NCBI RefSeq assembly: GCF_003112775.1
Contig: NZ_BFCH01000011.1
Span: 1 to 62,037, forward strand
From: Mycobacterium montefiorense
Lineage (GTDB): Bacteria > Actinomycetota > Actinomycetes > Mycobacteriales > Mycobacteriaceae
Reading direction: 5' to 3'
Length of the DNA stretch: 62,037 nucleotides
Shown here: positions 1-10,032 of the stretch, piece after piece
How the letters are laid out: each line of letters begins with the position of its first letter
How positions within the stretch are numbered: position 1 is the first letter of the stretch
Notes under the pieces: generated by a model
Databases searched by the model: none
Told to the model about the DNA's origin: nothing
Seen by the model: only the letters and a program-made list of their open reading frames with translations
Translations under genes and position numbers: made by a program

Positions 1-571
1 CCCCACCGCCGCCGAGCAGCCCGGCCGCGCCGCCGGTACCCCCGGGCATGCCGATGGCGGTGCTGTTGCCGCCCCTACCGCCATTGCCCCACAAGATCCC
101 GCCGGGTCCCCCGGCCGTGCCTATCCCTTGCGCGTTGGTGACACCGTCGGCGCCGTCGCCGATCAACGGACGCCCCAATAACAACTCGGTGGGCGCATTG
201 ATCACTTGCAGCACTTGCTGGTCGAGATTCCCCACCACGCTCGCATCGGCGGCATCGGCGGCATCGGCGGCATCGGCGGCATCGGCGGCATCGGCGGCAT
301 CGGCGACGGCATACCTGCTCGCGGCCCCGGTAAGACCCTGCCCCACTTGATCATGAAACTCCGTGGCCCGCGCGCCGACTGTCTGATACGTCGAACCGTG
401 CTGGGAAAACAGCGTTGCAATGGCCGCCGAGACTCCATCTCCACCAGGGGGTAACAATCCCGTCGTGGGCGCTGCGGCCGCTGCGTTGGCCGCACGGACC
501 ACTGATCCCAGGCTCGCCAAAGATGTTGCCGCGTCCGTCATTATCTCCGGCGCCGCGACTACAAACGACAT
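1..571 (-). CDS. PE_PGRS family protein, 5' part only (runs off the left edge)
   Basis: The reading frame starts at ATG 571 (MSFVVAAPEIM) and is open to the window edge. Residues 1 to about 95 form a PE domain: the Pro-Glu pair at residues 8-9, the Ala-rich helices, and AATSLASLGSV and ATLFSQHGSTYQ segments typical of the family. A linker with repeated Ala-Asp-Ala units follows, then a second conserved segment (QVINAPTELLLGRPLIGDG) that precedes PGRS domains, and finally Gly-rich GGxGG repeats. PE domains usually direct export through ESX type VII secretion to the cell surface; the role of this protein is unknown. The C-terminal end lies outside the window. Confidence 0.9.
   Translation of the reverse strand, partial: MSFVVAAPEIMTDAATSLASLGSVVRAANAAAAAPTTGLLPPGGDGVSAAIATLFSQHGSTYQTVGARATEFHDQVGQGLTGAASRYAVADAADAADAADAADAADAADASVVGNLDQQVLQVINAPTELLLGRPLIGDGADGVTNAQGIGTAGGPGGILWGNGGRGGNSTAIGMPGGTGGAAGLLGGGG
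243..305. repeat. Seven tandem copies of a 9-bp unit in the PE_PGRS linker
   Basis: The unit GCATCGGCG is repeated seven times without a mismatch. On the coding (minus) strand it encodes Ala-Asp-Ala units joining the PE domain to the next conserved segment. The 9-bp period keeps the frame, so copy-number change would lengthen or shorten the linker without disrupting the protein. Confidence 0.9.
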
Positions 572-659
572 GAAGCCCAACCCTTCTCACCAAACACCCA
601 CCCCAACCACCGGACACAACCTCGACAGCAAACCGTCACCACCGCCAAGTAGCGACAAG

Positions 660-1055
660 CTAACAACCTCCAGCTAAATAATTCCTTAGAAACCTAGAAG
701 AATTTTCAGCTTCTAAGAAACAGTAGCAACATATGCACCAATCGACATACATTGGCAGCAAGGACTGGAGAACCATCACGGGAACTCCCTCCGGGAGATT
801 GCATCGGTCGAGATTGAGGTCCGACTCACGATCATCGAAAAACACCAGCGCCCGATACGGGTATCGACGAATCGTATTGTCTTCAATAACAAAGGGATTG
901 ACCACCGGGGAAGGCGCCATAGGCTTCGCCGATCGCCCAAATTGAGCGACTGGTGCAATCGCCCGAGAGGGTCGCTCGATCCGACACAGTTCATTATCCG
1001 CGTCGCCCGCGCCTGGCAACACGATATTCGGTGTGGGCAAACCCGATACCGCCAC
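660..1055 (-). CDS. Unrecognised small ORF in a 757-bp gap; doubtful gene
   Basis: The gap 572-1328 between the PE_PGRS gene and the phosphoribosyltransferase contains only this 131-residue frame, starting at GTG 1055 with no clear ribosome binding site. The frame is open a further 100 nt or so upstream without a usable start. The protein has a Phe-Phe-Asp-Asp-Arg-Glu segment and a Cys-rich tail, but I recognise no domain. Base use is less GC-biased than in neighbouring genes. It may be a decayed gene or a lineage-specific small protein. Nothing else is visible in the gap. Confidence 0.25.
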   Translation of the reverse strand: MAVSGLPTPNIVLPGAGDADNELCRIERPSRAIAPVAQFGRSAKPMAPSPVVNPFVIEDNTIRRYPYRALVFFDDRESDLNLDRCNLPEGVPVMVLQSLLPMYVDWCICCYCFLEAENSSRFLRNYLAGGC

Positions 1056-1328
1056 GCAGGCTGGATGCGGGTTTAGTTGCCGTGCAACATCTTTCGTAGC
1101 GACTCCGTAAAGAATTGAGGCCAGATATTCACCCGATCGACACCGCCGCGACCGTTCGCGTCGAGTTCATCCCCAATGGGACGTCCCTATCCACGATCAG
1201 TTTTGAGTGGAACAAGTCTCGCCAATTCGCAAGCTGTACAAGGTTATTGAATTTGCCGTGGGCAATTTGACTGGAGATCCTTGGTTGCGGCGTAGGGTGG
1301 TCGCAGGCACCTAGACTGGGGTGGACCC

Positions 1329-2006
1329 ATGAACCCACGGAACGGCTTCCTGCGCCGAACGGTGACGCGAACCTTCCACGACCGCCGCGATGCCGGTCGT
1401 GCGCTGGCCGAGCAGCTAACGGCCTACCGCGGCAAGGACAACGTGCTTACGCTCGGGCTAGCGCGTGGCGGCCTTCCGGTCGCCTGGGAGATCGCCTCGG
1501 CGCTGCACGCGGCGCTGGATGTATTCCTGGTCCGCAAGCTCGGGGTGCCCCGCGCCTCGGAACTCGCGATGGGCGCACTGGCCAGCGGCGGCGGCGTGGT
1601 GATGAACGACAACGTGGTTTCCAGCCTGCACATCACCGACGAGCAGGTCCGCGAGGTGATCGACAGCGAGACGGCCGAGCTGGCGCGACGCGAGCACGCG
1701 TATCGGGGTGGGCGCCCGGTCATCGACCCACGGGGCAAGATTGTGATCCTGGTCGACGACGGCATAGCGACCGGTGCGAGCATGCTGGCTGCAGTTCGGG
1801 CGGTCCGGGCCGGTGGACCGGAATCGATCGTCGTCGCAGTCCCGGTGGGCCCGGAATCAGTCTGCCGCGAACTCGCCCAGGTGGCCAACGAGGTCGTGTG
1901 CACGACGATGCCGCCCGCGTTCGAGGCTGTGGGGCAGGTCTATGCCGACTTTCGCCAGGTCAGCGACGACGAGGTGCGCCAGCTGCTGAATACGCCGACG
2001 CGCTGA
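1329..2006 (+). CDS. Phosphoribosyltransferase-family protein (Rv2143 type)
   Basis: A 225-residue type I phosphoribosyltransferase fold. The PRPP-binding loop is at about residues 141-153 ([12 protein letters not shown]), with two acidic residues followed by the T-G-A turn. An N-terminal hood segment, [15 protein letters not shown] (about 42-56), is typical of the predicted phosphoribosyltransferases found beside stress genes in actinobacteria. The substrate cannot be read from the sequence. The start ATG 1329 follows a GGGGTGG stretch. The gene converges on the minus-strand dcw block with 10 nt between stops. Confidence 0.85.
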   Translation: MNPRNGFLRRTVTRTFHDRRDAGRALAEQLTAYRGKDNVLTLGLARGGLPVAWEIASALHAALDVFLVRKLGVPRASELAMGALASGGGVVMNDNVVSSLHITDEQVREVIDSETAELARREHAYRGGRPVIDPRGKIVILVDDGIATGASMLAAVRAVRAGGPESIVVAVPVGPESVCRELAQVANEVVCTTMPPAFEAVGQVYADFRQVSDDEVRQLLNTPTR

Positions 2007-2016
2007 GCGAGATCGG

Positions 2017-2328
2017 TTACTTGGTCGAGTCGTCGCCGGCTTCGGCCGAAACCGTCGACTCCTCGGTCGCGCCGTCAGCAGCGGCGGTGTCCTGCGCGCT
2101 CTCATCCGCGACTTCTTCGGGGTAGTCGACCGCGTCGTCAGCAGCCGGCTGTTCGTCGTCGCCTTCGAAACGCTGCTGGCGTTCACGCAGCGCGTCGACG
2201 ATCAGCAGCACCACACCCAGGACGCTCGCGCCGATACACACCCAGGCCACCAGCTCGTTGCTGGTCACGACGGCGAACACCAAGGCCACAAGCCCAATCA
2301 GGGCTAGTACCAGCGCAATGATCAGCAT
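2017..2328 (-). CDS. Small membrane protein with acidic tail (Rv2144c type)
   Basis: The 103-residue protein has two hydrophobic segments (about residues 2-22 and 27-46) followed by a charged, Asp/Glu/Ala-rich cytoplasmic or exposed tail of about 55 residues. It sits 83 nt downstream of wag31 and is probably co-transcribed with the end of the dcw cluster. It belongs to a conserved mycobacterial membrane-protein family of unknown role. Confidence 0.8.
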   Translation of the reverse strand: MLIIALVLALIGLVALVFAVVTSNELVAWVCIGASVLGVVLLIVDALRERQQRFEGDDEQPAADDAVDYPEEVADESAQDTAAADGATEESTVSAEAGDDSTK

Positions 2329-2411
2329 CGGTCATCCTCAAGCCGAAGGGCGGGACTGCCAGGTCCAGTGCACATAAGTGTGCCGAACGTGGCGTCCGGC
2401 ACTGCTCCCGG

Positions 2412-3221
2412 CTAGTTGTTGCCCCGATTGAATTGGTCGAACCCACCGGTATCAGCGCTCGAATCGACGGGAGCCGCCGATCCGCGCTGACCGAGTTCCT
2501 CAAGCTGGGACTCGAGGTAGGTCTTGAGCCGGGTGCGGTATTCGCGTTCGAAGGTGCGGAGCTGCTCAAGACGGCCTTCCAGCACGGTGCGCTGCTGGTT
2601 GATGGTCCCCATGATCTCGGTGTGCTTGCGCTCGGCGTCGGCCTGCAGGGCGTCGGCCTTCTCCTGGGCTTGACGCAACTGCGTCTCGGAGCGGGTTTGG
2701 GCGTCGGCCAGCATCGAGTCGGCGCGCTGACGGGCCTCGGTGACCGTGGTCTCGGCGGTCTGACGGGCCTCGGTCATGATCTGGTCGGCGTTGTTGCGGG
2801 CGTCGGACAGCATCTTGTCCGATTCGGCCTTTGCGGTGCTGGTCAGCCGATCGGCGGTGTCCTGGGCCAGGCTCAAGACGCGGGCCGCCTTCAGGGCCTG
2901 CTCCTCGTTGGTCCCCGTCGCGGCCGGCGCCGGAGCCGCCCTGACGGGTTCGGGCTCGGGCTCGAAGACAGGGGCAGGCGGGGTGGGCGCGGGTGCGACG
3001 GCAGCAGCGGGGGCAGCGGCGGCGGCACCGCCACCGATGGCCAGTTCGCGGTCGAGTTCCTCGATCCGCTGGCGCAGATCGGAGTTCTCTTCAATGAGCC
3101 GCGTCAGCTCGTTTTCCACCAGGTCGAGGAATGCGTCAACCTCGTCCTCGTTGTAACCGCGCTTGCCGATAGGCGGCTTACTGAACGCCACATTGTGGAC
3201 GTCGGCTGGTGTAAGCGGCAT
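2412..3221 (-). CDS. wag31: DivIVA-family polar growth protein Wag31 (antigen 84)
   Basis: The protein has 269 residues. The N-terminal DivIVA domain ([20 protein letters not shown], then [11 protein letters not shown]) carries the membrane-binding turn and is followed by a first coiled coil, a Pro/Ala-rich linker (about 75-115) and a long Ala/Gln/Glu coiled coil with [12 protein letters not shown] heptads. In mycobacteria this essential scaffold marks the cell pole and recruits cell-wall synthesis enzymes. Thr near residue 73 is a PknA site in M. tuberculosis; here the corresponding stretch is [11 protein letters not shown], so the Thr is not obvious. The gene follows yggT with its own 248-bp upstream gap. 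Confidence 0.95.
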   Translation of the reverse strand: MPLTPADVHNVAFSKPPIGKRGYNEDEVDAFLDLVENELTRLIEENSDLRQRIEELDRELAIGGGAAAAAPAAAVAPAPTPPAPVFEPEPEPVRAAPAPAATGTNEEQALKAARVLSLAQDTADRLTSTAKAESDKMLSDARNNADQIMTEARQTAETTVTEARQRADSMLADAQTRSETQLRQAQEKADALQADAERKHTEIMGTINQQRTVLEGRLEQLRTFEREYRTRLKTYLESQLEELGQRGSAAPVDSSADTGGFDQFNRGNN

Positions 3222-3259
3222 TGTTTCGTCCCCTCAAGTTCCTGTCAAACGTTCCCGAA

Positions 3260-3290
3260 AGTGTAGAACGGAGTGGCAGCGGTTGTGCAA
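3260..3290 (-). promoter_or_regulatory. Candidate housekeeping promoter for wag31
   Basis: On the minus strand TTGCAC (3290-3285) and TACACT (3265-3260) are separated by 19 nt and lie about 40 nt upstream of the wag31 ATG. The -10 fits the mycobacterial TANNNT pattern; the spacing is one base longer than ideal. The unusually long gap before wag31 in an otherwise tightly packed cluster supports a separate promoter. Confidence 0.4.
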
Positions 3291-3469
3291 CTGCCGCCCA
3301 TCCTGTCACACCAGACCCGGCGGTTGCCGATTGCCCAATAAATTAAGACCCAATTTCAAACACTAAGAGCCATAAAATCCCAATCCTTAGAATTTGCAAA
3401 TCGCGCGCATCAAACCGAGGCCGAACCGTGGCCAAACCGTCGCTCAGAGCCGTCGGCATCCAATGCGGC

Positions 3470-3760
3470 TTACGCCGCGGCGCCGAAGGCGAGCTGCATG
3501 CCGATAAACGCGACCAGCAGTAGCACCATGATGGACAGATCGAAGCGGATCGCACCGATGGTGAGTTGAGGGATCAGCCGACGCAGCAGCTTCACCGGCG
3601 GATCAGTAATCGACATGATGATCTCGAGGACCACCACGGTGATGCCGGTGGGATGCCAGTCACGGCTGAACGAGCGAATGAACTCGACGACGACCCGAGC
3701 GATGAGCAGCAGCCAAAAGATGAACAGCGCAAACCCAAGGATCTGAAAGAACAGCACCAA
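3470..3760 (-). CDS. YggT-family membrane protein (Rv2146c type)
   Basis: A 96-residue protein with two membrane segments (about 5-28 and 68-92) and the conserved YggT loop containing DPPVKLLRRLIPQ. The family is encoded next to sepF and divIVA in many Gram-positives. The connection to envelope or division function is by context only. It lies between sepF and wag31 on the same strand. Confidence 0.85.
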   Translation of the reverse strand: MVLFFQILGFALFIFWLLLIARVVVEFIRSFSRDWHPTGITVVVLEIIMSITDPPVKLLRRLIPQLTIGAIRFDLSIMVLLLVAFIGMQLAFGAAA

Positions 3761-3915
3761 CGAGAGCCCGACCTTACCGATGAGATGTCAATCCCCGCGC
3801 GGTAGCGCGGCAATCGCAAGAGTACCGACTCACCTCTGGGCCGACATCTCATACACGCCGTATCGGCAGCTGGACCGCTGATGCCTAACGCCGCTGCCTA
3901 GCGGTGTAGATGTGG

Positions 3916-4557
3916 TTATTGGTAAGCGTAGAAGCCAGTTTCGGCGATCCGGCGGCGCTCCTCCGGCGAGACGTCGACGTCGGCGGGCGACAGCAGGAAC
4001 ACCTTGGTCGCGACCTTGTCGAACGAGCCCCGCAACGCAAAGGCCAGACCGGCCGCGAAGTCGACCAGCCGTTTCGCGTCGGCGTTGTCCATCGATACCA
4101 GGTCCATGATCACCGGGGTTCCGTCGCGGAATCGCTCGCCGATCGTGCGGGCCTCGCTGTAGTCCTTGGGCCGCAGTGTCGTGATCTTCGACAGCGGGTG
4201 GCCCTCTTCGAACATCATCGCCATCCGGCGCGGGTCCATGGCCAGCGCGCCGCGGGTGGACCCGTTGCGCAGCCACGACCCCAGGCGCGGGCGGCCCATG
4301 TCCGGGCGGTCGAAGTCGCGGCCGCGGAACGGCGGCGGCTCGTCCGCGTAACCGCCCCGGTAGCCGGCGGGCGCATAGTCGCCCGGCTCGCCACGTGGAT
4401 CGTCGTAGTCGGGACCGTCATAGCCGCGGCCGTAACCCTCGTCGAAACGAGCACGCGGGAAACCGCGGGAAGGTGCGCGGTCGTCGTAATACTCGTCTTC
4501 GTAGTCGTCCATTGGGGCCATACCGAAATAGGCCTTGACCTTGTGCAGTGTGCTCAT
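3916..4557 (-). CDS. sepF: Cell division protein SepF
   Basis: A 213-residue SepF. It has an N-terminal amphipathic segment ([13 protein letters not shown]), which in the family anchors FtsZ filaments to the membrane; a disordered Asp/Tyr/Arg/Gly-rich linker (about 17-115); and a C-terminal SepF fold (about 120-205, with [15 protein letters not shown] and the helix [13 protein letters not shown]). In mycobacteria SepF is an essential FtsZ partner because FtsA and ZipA are absent. The gene is 68 nt downstream of yggS. Confidence 0.93.
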   Translation of the reverse strand: MSTLHKVKAYFGMAPMDDYEDEYYDDRAPSRGFPRARFDEGYGRGYDGPDYDDPRGEPGDYAPAGYRGGYADEPPPFRGRDFDRPDMGRPRLGSWLRNGSTRGALAMDPRRMAMMFEEGHPLSKITTLRPKDYSEARTIGERFRDGTPVIMDLVSMDNADAKRLVDFAAGLAFALRGSFDKVATKVFLLSPADVDVSPEERRRIAETGFYAYQ

Positions 4558-4625
4558 TGCGTACGACCCCTTCTAGCCCCTGGGATTTCTGTTGTCTGTG
4601 ATGAAGGTGTGACTACAGTGACTAT

Positions 4626-5414
4626 TCACGGTGACGGTAGCCGCCGTGGACCCATTAGCGCGGTACCGACACGCACACACGTCGAACCGTGTTTTACCGC
4701 GATTTCTAAATCGTTGGACATGCCGGCGGACAAACCGACCGCATTCGGGTGCACTTCGAGCACCCGGCGGTGTGCGGATTGCAACCGCTCAAAGGCCGCG
4801 GCGGCGTCGGCGTCCAGCGGCGGAAGGCCCATCAACCCGACGAGTTCCAGACCTTGCGATTCCTCGACCTGCGCGCACACCTCGTCGAGGGTTCCCGGCG
4901 TGGCGATGTCGATGCCGCCGCGCGAGACATCGCCATCCAGGCTCACCTGAACGTAGACGCGCAGCGGGTGCTCCCGTCCACCCTCGGCCAGCGTCGCCAT
5001 CACCGCCCGGTCCAGCGCCGTCACCAGTTGGGTGCTGTCGACTGAATGCGCGGTGTGCGCCCAGCGGGCCAGCGACCGCGCCTTCTTACGCTGAATCTGT
5101 CCCACCATGTGCCAGTGCAGCTCGCGAGAATCCGGTCGCGCAGAAGCCGCCGCCAACCGAGTGAGTTCCGCCACTTTTGCCGTTGCTTCTTGTTCCCTCG
5201 ATTCACCGACCGATCGACAACCCAATCGGGACAAAATCGCAACATCGGTTGCCGGAAAGAATTTGGTAATAGGGAGAAGTTCAATTTCGCCGACATTGCG
5301 ACCCGCTGCTTCCGCGGCCATCGCTAGTCGCGAACGCACTGCCGCCAACGCATGAGTCAATTCAGTTTCGCGGTTGCCCTGACTCGATCCCGCGTCTGAT
5401 ATTCCAACCGCCAT
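4626..5414 (-). CDS. YggS/PROSC-type pyridoxal phosphate-binding protein
   Basis: A single-domain PLP-binding protein of the alanine racemase N-terminal fold, 262 residues from ATG 5414. The PLP lysine is Lys51 in PITKFFPA. HWHMVGQIQRKKA and GLSAGMSNDLEIAVKHGST are family signatures. Members control free PLP and amino/keto acid balance; no catalytic activity is established. I chose ATG 5414, 5 nt after the yfiH stop; a GTG 9 nt upstream is an alternative. The frame is open farther upstream but that part overlaps yfiH. Confidence 0.9.
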   Translation of the reverse strand: MAVGISDAGSSQGNRETELTHALAAVRSRLAMAAEAAGRNVGEIELLPITKFFPATDVAILSRLGCRSVGESREQEATAKVAELTRLAAASARPDSRELHWHMVGQIQRKKARSLARWAHTAHSVDSTQLVTALDRAVMATLAEGGREHPLRVYVQVSLDGDVSRGGIDIATPGTLDEVCAQVEESQGLELVGLMGLPPLDADAAAAFERLQSAHRRVLEVHPNAVGLSAGMSNDLEIAVKHGSTCVRVGTALMGPRRLPSP

Positions 5415-5419
5415 AGCGG

Positions 5420-6199
5420 TCACTCCATCCATATCAGCGACGCCAGTCGCCCAGTCGGCGCGTCCCGGCGATGGCTGAACAGAGCACGGTCGGCCACCGT
5501 GCAGCGCGGATCGATGTCGATCGAGTTGACGCCCAAACCCTTTAGCTGGCAAGCGATTCCGGCCCGAAGATCGAGACCCGGCGTTCCGTTCGCGGTGGTG
5601 GCGCGACTGCCCGGCAGTACCGCCTCGACCTCGTCGGCCATCGCCGCGGGCACTTCGTAGTTGCGTCCGCTGACCGCTGGGCCCAGCAGCACCGATATGT
5701 CGTCGGCTTGCGCGCCCAGCTTCAGCATCGCCTCCACCGTGCGAGTTACCACTCCCCGCTGCGCGCCGACGCGTCCGGCGTGCACCGCCGCGGCCACACC
5801 GGCCCGCGCATCGGCCAGCAATACCGGCACACAGTCGGCCGTCACCACGGCCAACGCCAGTCGGGGTGTACGTGTCACCAACGCGTCGGTGTCATCGAAC
5901 GCGCCATCCCGCGGCTGGTCGACGACCTCGACCCGATCGCCGTGGACCTGGTTCATCCACACCACCCGGTCGGCACCCAGGCCGATGGCGCGGGCCAGCC
6001 GGGCACGGTTGGCGACCACCGCGGCGGGGTCGTCACCCACATGGTCGCCGAGGTTGAAGCTGTCGAACGGTGGCTTCGAGACGCCGCCCGCGCGGGTGGT
6101 CGTCACTCGCCGGATGCGAACGGTCACGTGACCAGTATCCGAGATTCCGCGCCGGCCAACCGTCCCCGACGTGTGGCCGGGGCCGGGGGTCGGGTGCAT
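5420..6199 (-). CDS. YfiH/LACC1-family (polyphenol oxidase-like) purine-metabolism protein
   Basis: A 259-residue protein of the YfiH (laccase-domain) family. VVTADCVPVLL carries the conserved Cys, and HAGRVGAQRG takes the place of the usual HAGWRG motif; SHRRDAPTGR is the conserved C-terminal segment. Characterised members act on purine nucleosides or remove wrongly incorporated residues from peptidoglycan precursors (YfiH in E. coli). Its position right after ftsZ fits a cell-wall quality role, but this is context only. ATG 6199 lies just after the ftsZ stop; an internal GTG about 25 codons in is a possible alternative start. Confidence 0.85.
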   Translation of the reverse strand: MHPTPGPGHTSGTVGRRGISDTGHVTVRIRRVTTTRAGGVSKPPFDSFNLGDHVGDDPAAVVANRARLARAIGLGADRVVWMNQVHGDRVEVVDQPRDGAFDDTDALVTRTPRLALAVVTADCVPVLLADARAGVAAAVHAGRVGAQRGVVTRTVEAMLKLGAQADDISVLLGPAVSGRNYEVPAAMADEVEAVLPGSRATTANGTPGLDLRAGIACQLKGLGVNSIDIDPRCTVADRALFSHRRDAPTGRLASLIWME

Positions 6200-6207
6200 G
6201 TCCGTTC

Positions 6208-7365
6208 TCAGCGGCGCATGAAGGGCGGCACATCGACGTCGTCGTCATCGCCACCGATATTCAAGGTCGAGCCGTTGGTGTGCACCGGGACGCTGACGGC
6301 GTCGACCGGCTCGAATAGCGTCGAGGTGAGCTTGCCCGCCTTCGCCGACTCGATCCGGTGTGCACCGCCGGCCTTCTCTGCCTTGTCGGCACCGACCACG
6401 GGTTTACGCCCGGGCCCGGCCGCGTCGAAGCCGGCCGCGATGACGGTGACACGCACCTCGTCGCCCAGCGAGTCGTCGATGACGGTTCCGAAGATGATGT
6501 TGGCGTCTTGGTGCGCCGCGTCCTGGACCAACGAAGCTGCCTCGTTGATTTCGAACAGGCCCAGGTCGCTACCGCCGGCGATCGACATCAGCACGCCCTG
6601 GGCGCCCTCCATCGACGCCTCTAGCAGCGGCGAGTTGATGGCGATCTCGGCGGCCTTGAGCGAGCGGCCTTCACCGCGGGCCGAGCCGATGCCCATCAGC
6701 GCGGTGCCCGCGCCGGACATGATGCCCTTGACGTCGGCGAAGTCGACATTGATCAGGCCGGGCGTGGTGATCAGGTCGGTGATGCCCTGGACACCGTTGA
6801 GCAGCACCTCGTCGGCGCTGCGGAACGCATCCATCAGCGACACCGCGGCATCGCCCATCTGCAGCAGTCGGTCGTTCGGGATCACGATCAGGGTGTCGCA
6901 GCTCTCGCGCAGCGACCCGATGCCATTTTCGGCCTGGTTGCTGCGTCGTTTGCCTTCGAACGAGAACGGCCGGGTGACCACGCCGACGGTCAGCGCGCCC
7001 AACTTGCGGGCGATGCTAGCGACGACGGGTGCACCGCCGGTGCCGGTTCCGCCACCTTCGCCGGCGGTGACGAACACCATGTCCGCACCGCGCAGCAGCT
7101 CTTCAATCTCGTCCTTGGCGTCCTCGGCGGCCTTGCGCCCGACCTCGGGATCGGCGCCGGCGCCCAATCCACGGGTGGAGTCGCGGCCCACGTCGAGCTT
7201 GACGTCGGCATCGCTCATCAACAGTGCCTGCGCATCGGTGTTGATCGCGATGAACTCGACGCCCTTGAGGCCCTGTTCGATCATCCGGTTGACGGCGTTG
7301 ACGCCGCCGCCACCGATACCCACAACCTTGATGACGGCCAGGTAGTTATGCGGGGGGGTCATCAT
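6208..7365 (-). CDS. ftsZ: Cell division GTPase FtsZ
   Basis: A complete tubulin-like FtsZ, 385 residues (or 384 from the second Met). It has the nucleotide loop [11 protein letters not shown] (about 16-26), the tubulin signature GGGTGTG (104-110), the NxxDxxD-type T7 segment, and a short linker ending in the C-terminal binding peptide [10 protein letters not shown]. It forms the Z ring and here is preceded by a 217-bp gap that separates it from ftsQ. On the minus strand this gap carries a TTGACA element (7461-7456), so at least one promoter is likely there. Confidence 0.98.
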   Translation of the reverse strand: MMTPPHNYLAVIKVVGIGGGGVNAVNRMIEQGLKGVEFIAINTDAQALLMSDADVKLDVGRDSTRGLGAGADPEVGRKAAEDAKDEIEELLRGADMVFVTAGEGGGTGTGGAPVVASIARKLGALTVGVVTRPFSFEGKRRSNQAENGIGSLRESCDTLIVIPNDRLLQMGDAAVSLMDAFRSADEVLLNGVQGITDLITTPGLINVDFADVKGIMSGAGTALMGIGSARGEGRSLKAAEIAINSPLLEASMEGAQGVLMSIAGGSDLGLFEINEAASLVQDAAHQDANIIFGTVIDDSLGDEVRVTVIAAGFDAAGPGRKPVVGADKAEKAGGAHRIESAKAGKLTSTLFEPVDAVSVPVHTNGSTLNIGGDDDDVDVPPFMRR

Positions 7366-7582
7366 CTCGTCTTCCTCCCTGGTGGGATTCGGTTCTACCG
7401 GAACGGTGGCGGTCCCCCTCGCAAACTCTCAACCTCAACCATAGAGTTAGAGTTATGTCAAGTAGTTCCGCGCAACCAGAACGGTATGGGCACGATGCGC
7501 GCTAACCCTGCAGGCGCGCCGAGGCGCCGCACGCAAATTTCGGTCAATTTTTTGGTGTTTGGCGTGCCCGGAGTGCGGGCCG

Positions 7583-8566
7583 CTACTTGACGGTTGGCAA
7601 ATCAGGACTGGACACGTCGTAGGTCTTGCCCGGCTGCGTCAGCAGCGCGGCCAGCTTCTCGGCCTTTTCATCCGTCCGGTCCGTCGTACCCCAGATCACC
7701 ACTCGCCCATCACCGAGCGTGAGGGTGATCGAGGCCAGCGACGGCGCCGCGATCCGGCCCACCTGATCCGCAACCTCCGGCCGCAGCGCCAGCAGCACCT
7801 GTAACGCGGCCATGGTCGTCGGGTCGGTCGGTCCGGGGTTGGTGACGTCGATATACGGCAGCGCCGGCGGTGGCGGGCCGGTCGCGAAGTCGACACCGTC
7901 GCGGTCGAATAAGTGCGGCCCGTCGGGAAAGTCCTTCACTACCACGGGAACTCGCTCGACGATCGTGATCCGCAGCGCCGAAGGGTATTGACGCTGCACC
8001 CGGGCGCTGGCCACCCGGCGAATCGCCGCCACCCGGTCGGCGACCTGATTGGTATTGACCTGCAGCAACGGCGTGCTGATCCGCACCCCGGCCGCGTCGA
8101 GGACCTCCTCGCGGCTCACCGCACCGTTGCCGGTGACGACGATGTTGCGCGCCGACATCACCGGCGTGAAGTAGAGGATCAGCGCCAGGCCGACTCCGAC
8201 GATCACCACCAGCACCGTCGCGAGGAACAGCTTCAAGCCCCGGACGACGCCGCGCCCAACGGGTTTGGGTTGGTTGACGATGCGGCCGCTGGCCCGGCGC
8301 TTGGCTTCGCGGCGCGCTTCCTCGATCGCGGTGGCGCGGGCCTGCGCGGCGCGACGCTCGGCCCGTTCGCGCCGCTCCCGACGGCGTGGTCCCTCGAATT
8401 CGGCTTGCTCGGGCTCGGTGTGATCGTTTTCCGGTTGAACCTCTTCGACGGGGATCGGTTCGGTGACCGCGTTGTCCACCGAATCGTCGGCGGCGTCGGG
8501 CGGCTCGGTGGCCTCGCCGGAGTCGGCGACCAGGTCGGTGGGTGTGGGCTCGTTGGGCTCGGTCAT
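7583..8566 (-). CDS. ftsQ: Cell division protein FtsQ
   Basis: A bitopic membrane protein of 327 residues. The acidic then Arg-rich cytoplasmic N-terminus (1-110) leads into one membrane helix (about 111-133), a POTRA domain (about 136-205, starting [12 protein letters not shown]) and the FtsQ domain with [17 protein letters not shown]. It links FtsL/FtsB-type proteins to the divisome. It overlaps murC by 4 nt, so the two are probably translationally coupled. Confidence 0.95.
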   Translation of the reverse strand: MTEPNEPTPTDLVADSGEATEPPDAADDSVDNAVTEPIPVEEVQPENDHTEPEQAEFEGPRRRERRERAERRAAQARATAIEEARREAKRRASGRIVNQPKPVGRGVVRGLKLFLATVLVVIVGVGLALILYFTPVMSARNIVVTGNGAVSREEVLDAAGVRISTPLLQVNTNQVADRVAAIRRVASARVQRQYPSALRITIVERVPVVVKDFPDGPHLFDRDGVDFATGPPPPALPYIDVTNPGPTDPTTMAALQVLLALRPEVADQVGRIAAPSLASITLTLGDGRVVIWGTTDRTDEKAEKLAALLTQPGKTYDVSSPDLPTVK

Positions 8567-10032
8567 CGCAACACCCCGGGCGCACCGGGCGCGCCGCGGC
8601 TAGCCCGCACCCGCAGCGCCGTCACGATCTCGGGCCCCAGCAGCGTCACGTCGCCGGCCCCCATCGTCACGATGACATCACCGGGACCGGCGGCGGCGGC
8701 CACCTGCTCGGCGACCGCGGAGAAATCCGGCAGGTAGCGCGCCGGCACGCTGATGTGCTCGGCGACGCTGGCCCCGCTGACACCGGCCAGCGGCTGTTCT
8801 CGGGCGCCGTAGACGTCGAGGACGAACACCTCGTCGGCGGCGTTGAGTGCGTGACCGAAGTCAGCAGCGAAAGCCTTTGTCCGCGAATATAAGTGGGGTT
8901 GGAAGACTACCAGCGCGCGACCCTCGCCGCCCTGCTCGACGACCGTGCGGACGGCCGCCAGCGTCGCGGCGATCTCGGTCGGGTGGTGGGCGTAATCGTC
9001 GAATACCCGCACCGATCCCACCGCTGCGACCAATTCGAAACGGCGTCGCACGCCCTCGAAACCGCCGAGTCCGTCGAGCACCTGATCGGCCGGGGCGCCT
9101 ACCTCGATCGCGGCCAGCAACGCGCCGAGTGCGTTGAGCGCCATATGCCGACCCGGCACCGACAGCCGCATGGTGCGCACGGCTTGGTCGCCCAATTGGA
9201 TGTGTGCGACAGCTCCGGTGCCCTGCTGCTCCCACGACAGCAGGGTGCCGGCTAACTTCTGGTCCGGCTCCCCTGGCGACCCGGACCCGTAGCGCAGCAC
9301 CCGGACTCCCAGTTCGCTGCTGCGCTGGGCCAGCGCCGCGGCCCCGGGGTCGTCGGTGCACACCACCAGCGCGCCGCCCGGGGCCAGCCGCTCGACAAAA
9401 GCGTCGAAGACGGCGACGTAGGCGTCTGGGCTGCCGTAGAAATCCAGGTGATCGATCTCGATGTTGGTGACCACCGCGACGTTGGGCGTGTATTCCAGCA
9501 GCGAGCCGTCGCTTTCGTCGGCCTCGGCGACGAAGCAGTCGCCGCTGCCGTGGTGCGCGTTGGTGCCGGCCTCACCGAGATCCCCTCCCACCGCGAACGA
9601 CGGGTCGCGCCCGCACTGCTGCAGGGCCACGATCAGCATCGACGTCGTCGTGGTCTTGCCGTGGGTGCCGGTGACCATCAGCGTGGTCAGCCCATCCATC
9701 AGCTTGGCCAGCACCGCCGGCCGCAACACCACCGGAATGCCGCGGCGCCGGGCCTCGACCAGCTCGGGGTTGGTCTTCGGGATGGCAGCGTGAGTGGTGA
9801 TGACCGCGGTCGCACCGCCGGGCAGCAGGTCCAGCGACGACGGGTCGTGCCCGATGCGGATCAGCGCGCCACGGGCTCGCAGCGCGTGCACACCGCGGGA
9901 CTCCTTTGCGTCCGACCCCGACACCAGCCCGCCCCGGTCCAGCAGGATGCGGGCGATGCCCGACATTCCGGCTCCCCCGATGCCCACCATGTGCACCCGC
10001 TGCAGCTCGGGCGGCAACGGATTGGCGGTCAC
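8563..10032 (-). CDS. murC: UDP-N-acetylmuramate--L-alanine ligase MurC
   Basis: A 489-residue Mur ligase with three domains: an N-terminal UDP-binding Rossmann part ([11 protein letters not shown], about 18-28), the central ATPase domain with P-loop [11 protein letters not shown] (120-130), and a C-terminal domain carrying [11 protein letters not shown]. It adds the first amino acid of the peptidoglycan stem in the cytoplasm. The start is a GTG overlapping the murG stop by 4 nt. Confidence 0.97.
   Translation of the reverse strand: MTANPLPPELQRVHMVGIGGAGMSGIARILLDRGGLVSGSDAKESRGVHALRARGALIRIGHDPSSLDLLPGGATAVITTHAAIPKTNPELVEARRRGIPVVLRPAVLAKLMDGLTTLMVTGTHGKTTTTSMLIVALQQCGRDPSFAVGGDLGEAGTNAHHGSGDCFVAEADESDGSLLEYTPNVAVVTNIEIDHLDFYGSPDAYVAVFDAFVERLAPGGALVVCTDDPGAAALAQRSSELGVRVLRYGSGSPGEPDQKLAGTLLSWEQQGTGAVAHIQLGDQAVRTMRLSVPGRHMALNALGALLAAIEVGAPADQVLDGLGGFEGVRRRFELVAAVGSVRVFDDYAHHPTEIAATLAAVRTVVEQGGEGRALVVFQPHLYSRTKAFAADFGHALNAADEVFVLDVYGAREQPLAGVSGASVAEHISVPARYLPDFSAVAEQVAAAAGPGDVIVTMGAGDVTLLGPEIVTALRVRASRGAPGAPGVLR

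Noticed and set aside
243..305. Possible CRISPR-like array
   Set aside because: The 9-bp units are contiguous with no spacers and are in-frame codons of the PE_PGRS gene. No CRISPR array or cas gene is seen in the window.
5708..7345. 545-codon plus-strand frame over yfiH and ftsZ
   Set aside because: Antisense to two conserved genes; a shadow produced by GC-biased codon use.
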